Shown one piece after another: positions 7,900-16,327 of a DNA stretch of 43,574 bases. Made by a program: the position numbers and the translations under genes. Within the stretch, counting starts at the first letter, position 1. Each line of letters opens with the position of its first letter. The DNA is from Dysgonamonadaceae bacterium. GTDB lineage: Bacteria > Bacteroidota > Bacteroidia > Bacteroidales > Azobacteroidaceae. The notes below the pieces were generated by a model. It saw only the letters and a list, made by a program, of their open reading frames with translations, had not been told where the DNA came from and made no database searches. The DNA is taken from NCBI GenBank assembly GCA_031272085.1, contig JAISUN010000029.1, forward strand, positions 1-43,574. Direction: 5' to 3'.

Positions 7900-8916
7900 A
7901 TGTTTAGATTTGAACATCCGATATATTTGTACGCGCTTGTGCTGCTGCCGATTTTTTTGGCCATTTTCCTGTTTTCGATGTATCAGAAAAAACGGAATTT
8001 GAAGAAAATCGGCGAAATGCGGCTGCTGCGCGATATGATGCCCGATATAGCGCTGAAACGGCAGTATTTCAAATTCTGGCTGCTGCTGGGCGCAATGGCG
8101 CTTTTCATCGTAATTATCGCCGGGCCGCAATTCGGCTCGAAATTAGAAACAGTAAAAAAACAGGGTATCGAAGTGATGATTTGCCTCGACGTGTCGAACT
8201 CTATGCTGTCGAACGACATCACGCCCAGCCGCCTCGGAAAGTCGAAACAGATGCTCGAAAGGCTGATTAACACGCTGAACAACGACAAAATAGGCCTGAT
8301 AGTTTTTGCCGGCGACGCTTTCATCCAGTTGCCGATAACATCGGACTACGTTTCGGCCAAGATGTTTCTTTCCTCGATAAGTCCGGCTATGGTGCCGGTT
8401 CAGGGAACGGCCATAGGCGCGGCTGTAAACCTTGCTGTACGCTCGTTTTCGCCCGATTCAAAGGCTGAAAAGGCAATAATCCTGATTACCGACGGCGAAA
8501 ATCACGAAGACGACGCGATAGGCGCAGTGAAAGCCGCTGTGGATAAAGGAATTAAGGTAAGCGTACTGGGCGTCGGCTCCGTTCAGGGAGGTCCTATCCC
8601 GATTCCGGGCAGCAACGGCTTCCAGAAAGACGCCGAAGGCAACACCATAATTACCAAACTCAACGAGCAGATGTGCCAGGATATTGCGCTGAACGGCAAG
8701 GGAATGTACGCCCGAACCGACAACTCCAACAGCGCCCTCCGCGCTCTGGAAAAGGAACTCAACAAACTGAACAAGTCGGACGTCGAAAGCAAAATTTTCA
8801 CTTCCTACGACGAGAAATATCAGATTTTCGGCTGGTTCCTGCTCGTAGCACTGATTGTGGAATTTTTCATTTTAGACCGCAGAAACAGAGTTTTGAGTAA
8901 AATAAAACTTTTTTAG
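7900..8916 (+). CDS. batB: BatB, VWA-domain membrane protein
   Basis: A 338-residue paralogue of BatA with the same topology: helices at about residues 8-27 and 58-75, a VWA domain at about 88-300, and a final helix in FGWFLLVALIVEFFIL. The MIDAS sequence DVSNS gives Asp97, Ser99 and Ser101, and LITDGENHEDDA supplies the second conserved loop. In the Bat model BatA and BatB interact, and BatC/BatE link them to partner proteins by TPR repeats. The stop codon is one base before the batC start codon, so the two are translationally coupled or nearly so. A C-terminal basic tail of about 14 residues follows the last helix. Confidence 0.92.
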   Translation: MFRFEHPIYLYALVLLPIFLAIFLFSMYQKKRNLKKIGEMRLLRDMMPDIALKRQYFKFWLLLGAMALFIVIIAGPQFGSKLETVKKQGIEVMICLDVSNSMLSNDITPSRLGKSKQMLERLINTLNNDKIGLIVFAGDAFIQLPITSDYVSAKMFLSSISPAMVPVQGTAIGAAVNLAVRSFSPDSKAEKAIILITDGENHEDDAIGAVKAAVDKGIKVSVLGVGSVQGGPIPIPGSNGFQKDAEGNTIITKLNEQMCQDIALNGKGMYARTDNSNSALRALEKELNKLNKSDVESKIFTSYDEKYQIFGWFLLVALIVEFFILDRRNRVLSKIKLF

Positions 8917-8917
8917 T

Positions 8918-9655
8918 ATGAAACGAAAATTTTTATTAACTTTGTCAGTGATTTTTGCCGTTTGCGGGTCGGCTTTTTCGCAACAGGCTAACATAAAAGG
9001 CGTTGGCGAAGCCCGGAAACAGGTTCGAGAAGCCAATAAGGAATACCGCAAGGAAAAATATACCGAAGCGGAAATCGGCTATCGGAAGGCTTTGGAAAAA
9101 AATGCCCGCTCGAAAGATGCAGCCTACAATCTGGGAAACACGCTTTACAAACAGCAAAAGTTTCAGGAAGCGGCCGAACAGTATCAGGCGGCGCTCGCGC
9201 AAAACGGCAACCGTCAGCAAATTGCGTCCGCCCTGCACAATATAGGCGACGTGTTTATGAACGGTCAGGATTACGCCAAAAGCGTCGATGCTTACAAGGC
9301 TTCGCTGAGGCTGAATCCGCGCGACGACGAAACGCGCTACAATCTGGCTCTGGCACAGAAACTGCTGCAACAGCAACAACAAAATCAGCAGAATCAAGAC
9401 CAGAATCAGGATAAAAAAGACGATAAAAAGCAAGACCAGAAAAAGGACGAGCAAAAACAGGACGAGCAGAAACAGGACGAGCAGAAACAAGACCAAAAGC
9501 AAGACCAGCAACAGCAGCAACAACAACAGGAGCAGCAGCAAAACGCCGAGCAGATTCTGGAAGCGATGAAGCAAAACGAACGCGAAACGCAGGAAAAGGT
9601 CAAGGAACAGCAAGCCCTGAAAATGAAACAGAAAAAAACAGAGAAAAACTGGTAA
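8918..9655 (+). CDS. batC: BatC, exported TPR protein with a Gln/Lys/Asp-rich tail
   Basis: A 245-residue protein: a signal peptide (about 1-21), then TPR units at about residues 28-145 (AAYNLGNTLYKQQKFQEAAE and a later SVDAYKASLRLNPRD). From about residue 147 to 210 the sequence is almost only Gln, Lys, Asp, Glu and Asn, ending in a charged helical tail. Low-complexity tails of this kind are usual in BatC. The coding DNA here contains three tandem 15-base units (see the repeat entry), so length may vary between strains. The TPR part likely mediates protein contacts with BatA/BatB/BatD in the periplasm. The gene lies 22 bases before batD. Confidence 0.9.
   Translation: MKRKFLLTLSVIFAVCGSAFSQQANIKGVGEARKQVREANKEYRKEKYTEAEIGYRKALEKNARSKDAAYNLGNTLYKQQKFQEAAEQYQAALAQNGNRQQIASALHNIGDVFMNGQDYAKSVDAYKASLRLNPRDDETRYNLALAQKLLQQQQQNQQNQDQNQDKKDDKKQDQKKDEQKQDEQKQDEQKQDQKQDQQQQQQQQEQQQNAEQILEAMKQNERETQEKVKEQQALKMKQKKTEKNW
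9446..9490 (+). repeat. Three tandem 15-base repeats inside batC
   Basis: Units start at 9446, 9461 and 9476. Each begins GACGAGCA and encodes Asp-Glu-Gln-Lys-Gln, with one or two base differences between copies. The length is a multiple of three, so gain or loss of a unit would keep the frame. Confidence 0.9.
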
Positions 9656-9677
9656 GGAAAAACGAAGATAAATTGCA

Positions 9678-11537
9678 ATGAGAAAACGATTAGTTTTATT
9701 TGTACTGTATTGTTTATCGGCAAGTTACGCTTTCACGCAAAGCGTTTCTTTCGAGATGACAGCGCCGCGGACGGTTGTTGTAAATCAGCAATTCAGGCTC
9801 AATCTGACGCTCGAAACTTCGGGCAGCAACGGCCGTAATGTTCAACTGCCGCAAATAACTGATATTGAGCAACTTTACGGGCCTGTTCTTTCGAGTTACT
9901 ACGAATCGACCCAGATTATAAACGGAAAATCGACCAATTCGCGCACCGAGGTTTATACCTTTACCCTGCTGCCGAAAAAGGAAGGCAAATTCACGATTCC
10001 GAAAGCAACGGTTCAGGTTGGCAACAGCGAATACAAGTCTAATGAGTTGAGCATCACTGTCTTGCCGCCCGACAAGGCCGACCAGGCCGCTTCCGCAAAT
10101 CAAGACCAAGGACAGCAGGCCGCCCAGTCGTCGGGACAAACCTCGTCGAGCGGACTTCGCGACGATAATGTTTTCATCCGCACCATAGTCGGCAAAACCA
10201 GCGTTTATGAAAACGAGGCGATTCCGGTTTCATTCAAACTCTATTTCAATTTGGGAATCAGCAGTCTGTCGAATGCTAAATTTCCTGACTATGAGGGATT
10301 TACGGCATCGGAACTCGAAACCAGCGACCAGGCGGATATGGAAAATTACAACGGACGAAACTATAAAACTGTAACAATCAAGCGGATGATTCTGTATCCC
10401 CAGCGTTCAGGCTCGCTTACAATAACTTCCGGGAAATTGGACGCAGTCATTCAGGTGCCGACCCCGCAACGCAGCCGCAGTTTCTTCGATTTCGACATTA
10501 TGGGATATTCCGAAGTCAAGAAAACCCTTGTCTCACCGCAGGTTACGATAAACGTCAAGCCTTTGCCTCCGGGAAAACCGGCTTCGTTTGTCAATTCCTC
10601 GGTCGGCGATTTCAAATTGACTTCGACAATCAGCAAAACCAATATGAAATCCGACGAGGCGGTAACGATAAAAGTTGCCGTTTCGGGCGCAGGAAACCTG
10701 AAATTGATAAAAGTTCCCGAAATCGTCTTCCCAAACGACTTTGAAGTTCTCGACCCCACCGTAAATACAAATATTGCGGCCTCCGGAGCCAGCGGCTCTA
10801 AAACCGTTGAATATAACGCAATTCCGCGCTATCCGGGCGATTACACAATTCCTGCCGCCGAATTTTCGTATTTCAATCCTTCTACCGGAAAATATTACAC
10901 CCTGAAAACCGAAGAATATAAACTCCACGTCGAGCAGGGAAGCGGCTCCGGCACAAGTACGGCGGCCATCACAAGCGGAACAAACAAAGAAGAAATCCGG
11001 TTTTTGGGCAAGGATATCCGCTACATCAAAACCGAGGGATACAACTTCAAAAACGGGAAAATTTTCTTCGGAACGCTCTCATACTGGCTGTTTTACATAA
11101 TTCCGGCCCTGCTGTTCGCCGTTCTTTTCATCATTTACCGCAAGCAGGCCGCCGAAAACGCAAATATTGCCCTTGTCCGCACCAAAAAAGCGAATAAAGT
11201 GGCCTCAAAACGCCTTAAAACAGCGGATAAACTCCTGAAAGACAACAAAAAAGACGCTTTCTACGAAGAAATTTTGAGGGCTGTCTGGGGTTATTTGAGC
11301 GACAAACTGAATATTCCAGTTGCCGAACTGACCAAGGACAATGTTGAGGCAAACCTCGTTCAATACGGCGTTGAAGATGAATTGGTCGGCGACTTCCGCG
11401 ACATTCTCGATACGGCGGAATTTGCACGTTTCGCTCCGGCTGAAAGCGGCGGCGGAATGAGCGAACTTTACGACCGCACCGTTCAGGCTATCGACCGGAT
11501 GGAAAGTAAAATCAAAAAACAGGGAGGAAAAGAATAA
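9678..11537 (+). CDS. batD: BatD, large exported protein with C-terminal anchor
   Basis: A 619-residue protein with a signal peptide (about 1-20), a long run of beta-rich immunoglobulin-like domains (about 21-455), one membrane helix (about 468-488) and a cytoplasmic helical domain (about 490-619). A Gln/Ala/Ser-rich linker lies near residues 133-157 (DKADQAASANQDQGQQAAQS). BatD proteins (Oxygen_tolerance, PF13584) are the scaffold-like large member of the aerotolerance operon. The C-terminal EFARFAP segment resembles the shorter BatD-like gene at 5916. The stop codon overlaps the batE start codon by one base (TAATG), so the two should be co-translated. Confidence 0.92.
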   Translation: MRKRLVLFVLYCLSASYAFTQSVSFEMTAPRTVVVNQQFRLNLTLETSGSNGRNVQLPQITDIEQLYGPVLSSYYESTQIINGKSTNSRTEVYTFTLLPKKEGKFTIPKATVQVGNSEYKSNELSITVLPPDKADQAASANQDQGQQAAQSSGQTSSSGLRDDNVFIRTIVGKTSVYENEAIPVSFKLYFNLGISSLSNAKFPDYEGFTASELETSDQADMENYNGRNYKTVTIKRMILYPQRSGSLTITSGKLDAVIQVPTPQRSRSFFDFDIMGYSEVKKTLVSPQVTINVKPLPPGKPASFVNSSVGDFKLTSTISKTNMKSDEAVTIKVAVSGAGNLKLIKVPEIVFPNDFEVLDPTVNTNIAASGASGSKTVEYNAIPRYPGDYTIPAAEFSYFNPSTGKYYTLKTEEYKLHVEQGSGSGTSTAAITSGTNKEEIRFLGKDIRYIKTEGYNFKNGKIFFGTLSYWLFYIIPALLFAVLFIIYRKQAAENANIALVRTKKANKVASKRLKTADKLLKDNKKDAFYEEILRAVWGYLSDKLNIPVAELTKDNVEANLVQYGVEDELVGDFRDILDTAEFARFAPAESGGGMSELYDRTVQAIDRMESKIKKQGGKE

Positions 11538-12286
11538 TGAAACGAATCATAATCATTTTAGCAGCAATATTCTACGCTTCGTTTGGACTTTACGCCCAGG
11601 ATGCGCTCGAACAGGCAAACGAAAATTACAAAACGGGAAAATTCAACGAGGCAATCGCCCTCTACGAGCAGGTTCTGAAAGAACGCGGCCCCTCGGCTGT
11701 GGTCTATTTCAATCTGGGAAACAGTTATTTCCGCGTGAACCGGCTTGCGCCCTGCATCCTGAATTACGAGCGTTCGCTGCTCCTCGACCCGGGCGACCGC
11801 GACGTGCGTTTCAGCCTCGAAGTTGCCCGCCTCAAAACGGTCGATAAGATTGAACCCGTAGGCGATTTCTTCCTTTCCGAAGGATTTCGTGCCGTTCAAA
11901 ACCTGTTGAGCGCCGACGAATGGAGTTATCTCGGAATTGCCTGTTTCCTGCTGTTCATCGCAAGTCTGTTTGTCTATTTTTTCTCGCGGAAAATCGGGCT
12001 GAAAAAAACAGGCTTTTATGTCGGCCTCGTTTTCCTCGTCCTGACCGTGCTTGCCAACATTTTTGCGTGGAACGAGAAAAAACAGTTGCAAAACCGAAAT
12101 ACGGCCATCATTTTTTCGCCTACAACAACGATTAAAAACTCGCCCGACGCCAGCGGCAGCGACCAGTTTATCCTGCACGAGGGGACAAAAGTCGAAACCA
12201 AGCGCAAAGTCGGCGACTGGACGGAAATCGAAACCGCAGACGGCAACGTGGGCTGGATTCAGAGCAAGGAAATAGAAGTAATCTGA
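11537..12286 (+). CDS. batE: BatE, TPR and SH3-like membrane protein
   Basis: A 249-residue protein with a signal peptide (about 1-20), two or three TPR units (about 22-97; note FNLGNSYFRVNRLAPCILNY), two membrane helices (about 130-150 and 158-178), and a C-terminal bacterial SH3-like domain (about 188-249; EIETADGNVGWIQSKEIEVI). This architecture is that of BatE, the last member of the aerotolerance operon. SH3-like domains of this type bind cell-wall peptides or proteins, so this end may reach the peptidoglycan layer. The gene ends 4 bases before dihydroorotase, meaning that the housekeeping genes downstream may be transcribed with the Bat operon. Confidence 0.9.
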   Translation: MKRIIIILAAIFYASFGLYAQDALEQANENYKTGKFNEAIALYEQVLKERGPSAVVYFNLGNSYFRVNRLAPCILNYERSLLLDPGDRDVRFSLEVARLKTVDKIEPVGDFFLSEGFRAVQNLLSADEWSYLGIACFLLFIASLFVYFFSRKIGLKKTGFYVGLVFLVLTVLANIFAWNEKKQLQNRNTAIIFSPTTTIKNSPDASGSDQFILHEGTKVETKRKVGDWTEIETADGNVGWIQSKEIEVI

Positions 12287-12290
12287 CAGT

Positions 12291-13649
12291 ATGTATCTGA
12301 TTAAGAATGCGTTAGTTATAAACGAAGGCAAACGCTTCAAAGCCGACGTGCTGACAGACGGCGAACGAATTGCCGGAATATGGCGCGAAGGAGCGAAGGA
12401 GCGAAAGCGCGAAAGCGAAGCGACTGTCATTGACGCCGAAGGCATGTTGCTTTTGCCCGGAATCATCGACGACCAGGTGCATTTCCGCGAACCGGGGCTT
12501 ACCCATAAGGCTGATATTCACAGCGAATCGCGGGCGGGATTGGCCGGCGGGGTAACCTCGTTTATTGATATGCCTAATACTGTTCCGCAAACGGTTACAG
12601 TTGAGGCGCTTAACGCAAAATTTGACCTTGCCTCGCAAAAATCTATGGCAAATTATTCGTTTATGCTTGGCGCAACCAACGACAATCTTGCCGAACTGAA
12701 AAAGCCGGGAGCAGAACGCGCGGCGGCAATCAAGGTTTTTATGGGCGCTTCGACGGGTAATATGCTGGTTGACAATGAATTATCTCTTGAACGAATATTC
12801 GCCGAAGTCAGTAAAATCGTTGTAACGCACTGCGAAAGCGAATCGGTAATTGCGGCCAATAAAGCGCGTTTGCAGGCTCAATACGGCGATATTTCCGACA
12901 TAAAATTTCATCCGCTGATTCGCGATGCAGAGGCTTGTTATGCGTCTTCTGCCGAAGCCGTCAGGCTGGCCGAAAAGCACAATTCCCGCCTCCATTTGTT
13001 TCATCTTTCGACACGAAAAGAACTTTCGCTGCTCGACGATAAGCCATTAGAACAGAAGCGGATAACAGCCGAAGTTTGCGTTCATCACCTCTGGTTTTCC
13101 GACAAGGATTACGAGCGCCTCGGCAGCCTGATAAAATGGAATCCGGCTGTGAAATCCCGCGCCGACCGCGAAGCCCTGCGCGTCGCTCTTCTCGAAGGCA
13201 AAATCGACGTAGTCGCTACCGACCACGCTCCGCATACGCTTGAAGATAAAGGATTTACAGGCAGCCCTAACGACGGGCGCACGCTGAATGCGGCATCCGG
13301 CGGGCCGATGATTCAACATTCTCTTGTTGCAATGTTGGAACTTTGTCGGCAAGGCATTTTCACAGAGGAACTTACGGTAGAAAAAATGGCTCACAATCCG
13401 GCTCGCCTGTTTGGCTTCAAAGACCGCGGTTTTATCCGCGAAGGCTATTATGCCGACCTTGTTTTGGTCAATCCCAATTCCCCATGGACAGTGAGCCGCG
13501 ATAATATTTTGTATAAATGCGGATGGTCGCCCCTCGAAGGCGCAGTTTTCTCTCATCAAGTCGATAAAACATTTGTCAACGGACGCTTGGTTTACGACAA
13601 CGGCCTGTTTGACGAGGATTTCCGCGGAAAAGAACTTGAATTATGCTGA
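12291..13649 (+). CDS. pyrC: Dihydroorotase
   Basis: A 452-residue amidohydrolase, the usual length for the Bacteroidetes class I enzyme. It closes carbamoyl-aspartate to dihydroorotate in pyrimidine synthesis. The metal-binding start DQVHFREPGLTHK has His64 and Arg66. The later motifs GASTGNML, VTHCESE, HLFHLST and ATDHAPHTLEDK (about residues 310-322) supply the remaining ligands and the catalytic Asp. A short polar insert, about residues 34-43 (GAKERKRESE), lies in a variable loop before the first metal motif and is coded by 8-base DNA repeats. The gene follows batE after 4 bases and overlaps the next gene by 7 bases. Confidence 0.94.
   Translation: MYLIKNALVINEGKRFKADVLTDGERIAGIWREGAKERKRESEATVIDAEGMLLLPGIIDDQVHFREPGLTHKADIHSESRAGLAGGVTSFIDMPNTVPQTVTVEALNAKFDLASQKSMANYSFMLGATNDNLAELKKPGAERAAAIKVFMGASTGNMLVDNELSLERIFAEVSKIVVTHCESESVIAANKARLQAQYGDISDIKFHPLIRDAEACYASSAEAVRLAEKHNSRLHLFHLSTRKELSLLDDKPLEQKRITAEVCVHHLWFSDKDYERLGSLIKWNPAVKSRADREALRVALLEGKIDVVATDHAPHTLEDKGFTGSPNDGRTLNAASGGPMIQHSLVAMLELCRQGIFTEELTVEKMAHNPARLFGFKDRGFIREGYYADLVLVNPNSPWTVSRDNILYKCGWSPLEGAVFSHQVDKTFVNGRLVYDNGLFDEDFRGKELELC
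12385..12416 (+). repeat. Four imperfect 8-base repeats inside pyrC
   Basis: GCGAAGGA twice (12385-12400), then GCGAAAGC twice (12401-12416), followed by a partial unit. The unit length is not a multiple of three, so a slip of one unit would break the reading frame of dihydroorotase. Confidence 0.8.
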
Positions 13650-14209
13650 TAATCGACAATACTCTGGTTAGCGAAAGTTTGTTGGACGAATGTTTTTGCT
13701 GCGATTTGCCGCTCTGCAAGGGAATTTGCTGCGTGGAAGGCGAATCGGGCGCTCCGGTCGAAGAATCGGAAATTCCACGCCTTGAAGAGGTTTTGCCCAT
13801 AATCCGGGATTCGCTTTCGCCGGAAGCGCAGAAAGTAATTGACAGTCAGGGAGTTGTATATATCGACTCCGACGGCGATTACGTAACTTCGATAGTTGAC
13901 GGCAAAGATTGCGTTTTCACCTGTTACGACGAGGAAGGCATTTGCCGATGCGCGATAGAAAAGGCTTTTCGCGAGGGCAAAACCGATTTTTTCAAGCCCG
14001 TATCCTGTCATCTGTATCCTGTTCGTGTGGATAAAATGACTGAATATGAGGCTGTTAATTATCACCGCTGGCCTGTTTGCGACGAAGCCCGGAAATGCGG
14101 TAAACGCCTGAACCTGAAAGTCTGGCAGTTCCTGCGCGAGCCTCTGATTCGCAAATTCGGCGAGGAATGGTACTCACAGTTGCAATATTTTGCAGAAAAA
14201 AGACAGTAA
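13643..14209 (+). CDS. DUF3109 family cysteine-rich protein
   Basis: A 188-residue cytoplasmic protein. Clustered cysteines (LLDECFCCDLPLCKGICC, about residues 13-30), a second group (CVFTCYDEEGICRCAIEKA) and SCHLYPVRV fit DUF3109, a distant relative of the YkgJ-type CxxC cluster proteins that bind iron-sulfur or zinc. The exact function is not known. It is common in Bacteroidetes. The start overlaps the end of pyrC by 7 bases and the stop codon is 4 bases before the next gene, so it belongs to this short operon. No signal peptide is seen. Confidence 0.85.
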   Translation: MLIIDNTLVSESLLDECFCCDLPLCKGICCVEGESGAPVEESEIPRLEEVLPIIRDSLSPEAQKVIDSQGVVYIDSDGDYVTSIVDGKDCVFTCYDEEGICRCAIEKAFREGKTDFFKPVSCHLYPVRVDKMTEYEAVNYHRWPVCDEARKCGKRLNLKVWQFLREPLIRKFGEEWYSQLQYFAEKRQ

Positions 14210-14213
14210 AATT

Positions 14214-15308
14214 ATGAAAATTTCAGAAATCATCGAACAAATTGAGGCCTTGGCACCCCTGCCTCTGCAAGAAAGTTTCGACAATTCGGGGCTGCAAACC
14301 GGCGATATTTCGCAGGAAGTGAAAGGAATCCTGCTCTGTATCGACGTTACGGAAGCCGTTATGGACGAGGCGGTTACGCTCGGCTGCAATTTAGTAATTT
14401 CCCATCATCCGCTACTGTTCAAGCCCTTGCGGACGCTTACCGGCCGCAATTACATCGAGCGCAGCCTGATAAAAGCCTGCAAAAACGATATTGCGGTTTA
14501 TTCGTCCCACACCAGCCTCGACAATGCCGAAAACGGCGTCAATTACCATCTTGCCGAAAAAATAGGGCTTAAAAAAATCCGTATTCTTTCGCCCAAAAAA
14601 GACAGTCTGCTGAAACTTGTAACTTTCGTGCCGACCGCTTTTGCCGAGCCACTCCGAAGCGCTCTGTTCAAGGCGGGCGCAGGCGTAATCGGGAATTACG
14701 ATTCTTGCAGTTTCAATGTCGAGGGCTGCGGCACTTTCCGCGCGGGCGAAAGCGCAAATCCCTTTGTCGGAGCGGTCGGCGAAAGCCATTCCGAACCCGA
14801 AATAAGGCTCGAAACCGTTTTGCCCGCTTACCGCAAATCGGCTGTGCTGCGGGCTTTGATGACGTCCCATCCTTACGAAGAACCCGCGTTCGACTTTTAC
14901 CGTTTGGACAACGACTGGATTCAGGCCGGTTCGGGCGCAATCGGCGAATTGCCGGAGCCTATCGGCGAAGCAGATTTTCTGCAATCGCTGAAAACCGTCT
15001 TCAACCTGCAATGTCTGAAACATTCGCCGCTTACCGGCCGGAAAATCAGCCGCGTAGCGCTTTGCGGCGGCAGCGGAGCCTTCCTGATTCCGGAAGCCGT
15101 TGCAGCCGGAGCCGACATTTTCATTACCGGCGAAGCCCGTTACAACGACTATTACGACGTCGAAAACCGCCTCCTGTTAGCCGTAATCGGACATCACGAA
15201 TCGGAAATCTCAACAAAAGAACTTATTTACAAGGCTTTATCATCAAAAGCCGCCGATTTTCCGATTCATCTGTCCAAAACAGACCTTAATCCGGTCGGAT
15301 ATTTATGA
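14214..15308 (+). CDS. Nif3-like dinuclear metal centre protein
   Basis: A 364-residue protein of the Nif3 (YbgI/YqfO) family. The signature SHHPLLFKPLRTL (about residues 66-78) and the C-terminal GHHESEISTKELIYKA supply the His and Glu ligands of the two-metal site. The middle (about residues 125-235) is the inserted PII/CutA-like domain seen in the longer YqfO type. Family members form toroidal hexamers; a proposed role is GTP cyclohydrolase I type 2 (FolE2-like annotation), but this is unproven. ATG 14214 is chosen over an in-frame TTG at 14190 because the conserved KISEIIEQIE start lies there and there is no overlap with the upstream stop codon (TAA 14207-14209). Confidence 0.92.
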   Translation: MKISEIIEQIEALAPLPLQESFDNSGLQTGDISQEVKGILLCIDVTEAVMDEAVTLGCNLVISHHPLLFKPLRTLTGRNYIERSLIKACKNDIAVYSSHTSLDNAENGVNYHLAEKIGLKKIRILSPKKDSLLKLVTFVPTAFAEPLRSALFKAGAGVIGNYDSCSFNVEGCGTFRAGESANPFVGAVGESHSEPEIRLETVLPAYRKSAVLRALMTSHPYEEPAFDFYRLDNDWIQAGSGAIGELPEPIGEADFLQSLKTVFNLQCLKHSPLTGRKISRVALCGGSGAFLIPEAVAAGADIFITGEARYNDYYDVENRLLLAVIGHHESEISTKELIYKALSSKAADFPIHLSKTDLNPVGYL

Positions 15309-15357
15309 AAAATACCGACAAAATCCATTTTTATACCATTATATCAAAAAAAATTAG

Positions 15358-15365
15358 TAACTTTG
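15358..15365 (+). promoter_or_regulatory. Probable -7 box of the zinc-ribbon gene
   Basis: TAACTTTG matches TAnnTTTG and lies 44 bases before the start codon at 15410. No clear -33 TTTG accompanies it. The separation from the upstream gene supports a new transcription unit here. Confidence 0.45.
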
Positions 15366-15409
15366 CCCTCCATTTTTCAAAGTGGATTTAAATCTGTAAA
15401 ATAAACGAT

Positions 15410-16300
15410 ATGGCAAAAAAAGTTTCAGAAAAAACAGAAAAAAAATCGGCCGAAAGCACTGCTAAAAAGGAAAAGGCTGTTGCAAGCAAAGCGGACGCTA
15501 ATAAGCCGGTCAGCACGGACGAAGTGCCTGATGTTTCAATAGAAACAGAAGAACGCACCGCTACCGACGAACTGACTGTGGAACAGCGGCTTACAAACCT
15601 CTACAAATTGCAAACAATCTTGTCTGAAATAGACAAGATAAAAATTCTCCGCGGCGACCTGCCACTGGAGGTGCAAGACCTCGAAGACGAGGTTGCAGGC
15701 TTGCAAACGCGCATCCAGAACTATCAATTAGACAGCAAAGAACTGGACACCGCTATCGGCCAGCAAAGAATAAAAATTACCGATTCTACGGCTTTGGTCA
15801 ACAAATACAAGGAACAACTCGACAACGTGCGCAACAACCGCGAATTCGACAGCCTGTCGAAAGAGATTGAGTTCCAGACGCTTGAAGTTGAACTCGCCGA
15901 AAAACGAATCCGCGAATTTACCGCCGATTCCAAGGCCGTCGCCGACGAAATTGCCAAAAGCAAAACCTTGCTCGAAGAGCGTCAGAGCGACCTGAAATCG
16001 AAGAAAAAAGAACTGAACGAGGTTATTTCTGAAACCAAAATTCAGGAAGAACAACTCCGCGAGAAAGCCAAAAATTTGGAAACTACCATAGAACCGCGTC
16101 TGCTGGCGGCTTTCAAGCGCATCCGTAAAAACGCCCGCAACGGTTTAGCAGTAGTTTACATCCAGCGCGACGCCTGCGGAGGCTGCTTCAATAAAATACC
16201 GCCCCAGAGGCAGTTAGACATCAAACTGCGCAAGAAAACCATCGTTTGCGAACATTGCGGCCGCATCCTGATTGACCCGCAGTTGGCCGGAGTGGAATAA
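15410..16300 (+). CDS. Coiled-coil protein with C-terminal zinc ribbon
   Basis: A 296-residue protein. The first 50 residues are a Lys/Ala/Glu-rich disordered tail. Residues about 55-240 form long antiparallel coiled coils, rich in Leu, Lys and Glu. The C-terminal domain contains CGGCFNKIPPQRQ and CEHCG, a four-cysteine zinc ribbon of the zf-RING_7 (CT398-like) type. Related proteins are ubiquitous and have been linked to nucleic-acid metabolism and, in Chlamydia, to type III secretion or transcription, but function is not established. It has its own promoter-like box and is followed after 27 bases by the NUDIX gene, so the two may be co-transcribed. Confidence 0.88.
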   Translation: MAKKVSEKTEKKSAESTAKKEKAVASKADANKPVSTDEVPDVSIETEERTATDELTVEQRLTNLYKLQTILSEIDKIKILRGDLPLEVQDLEDEVAGLQTRIQNYQLDSKELDTAIGQQRIKITDSTALVNKYKEQLDNVRNNREFDSLSKEIEFQTLEVELAEKRIREFTADSKAVADEIAKSKTLLEERQSDLKSKKKELNEVISETKIQEEQLREKAKNLETTIEPRLLAAFKRIRKNARNGLAVVYIQRDACGGCFNKIPPQRQLDIKLRKKTIVCEHCGRILIDPQLAGVE

Positions 16301-16327
16301 ACCGTTCCGCCGCAAAATCAGAGAGAA

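Noticed and set aside
9446-9490. Possible CRISPR-like repeats in batC
   Set aside because: Units are directly joined without spacers, in frame and coding; this is a protein low-complexity tract.
8945-9613. 222-codon minus-strand frame rich in Leu, looking like membrane segments
   Set aside because: It is the complement of the CAG/CAA-rich and Lys/Asp-rich tail of batC, so the Leu runs are an artefact.
11558-12466. 302-codon minus-strand frame over batE and pyrC
   Set aside because: It runs against two genes that have clear domains and has no start signals.
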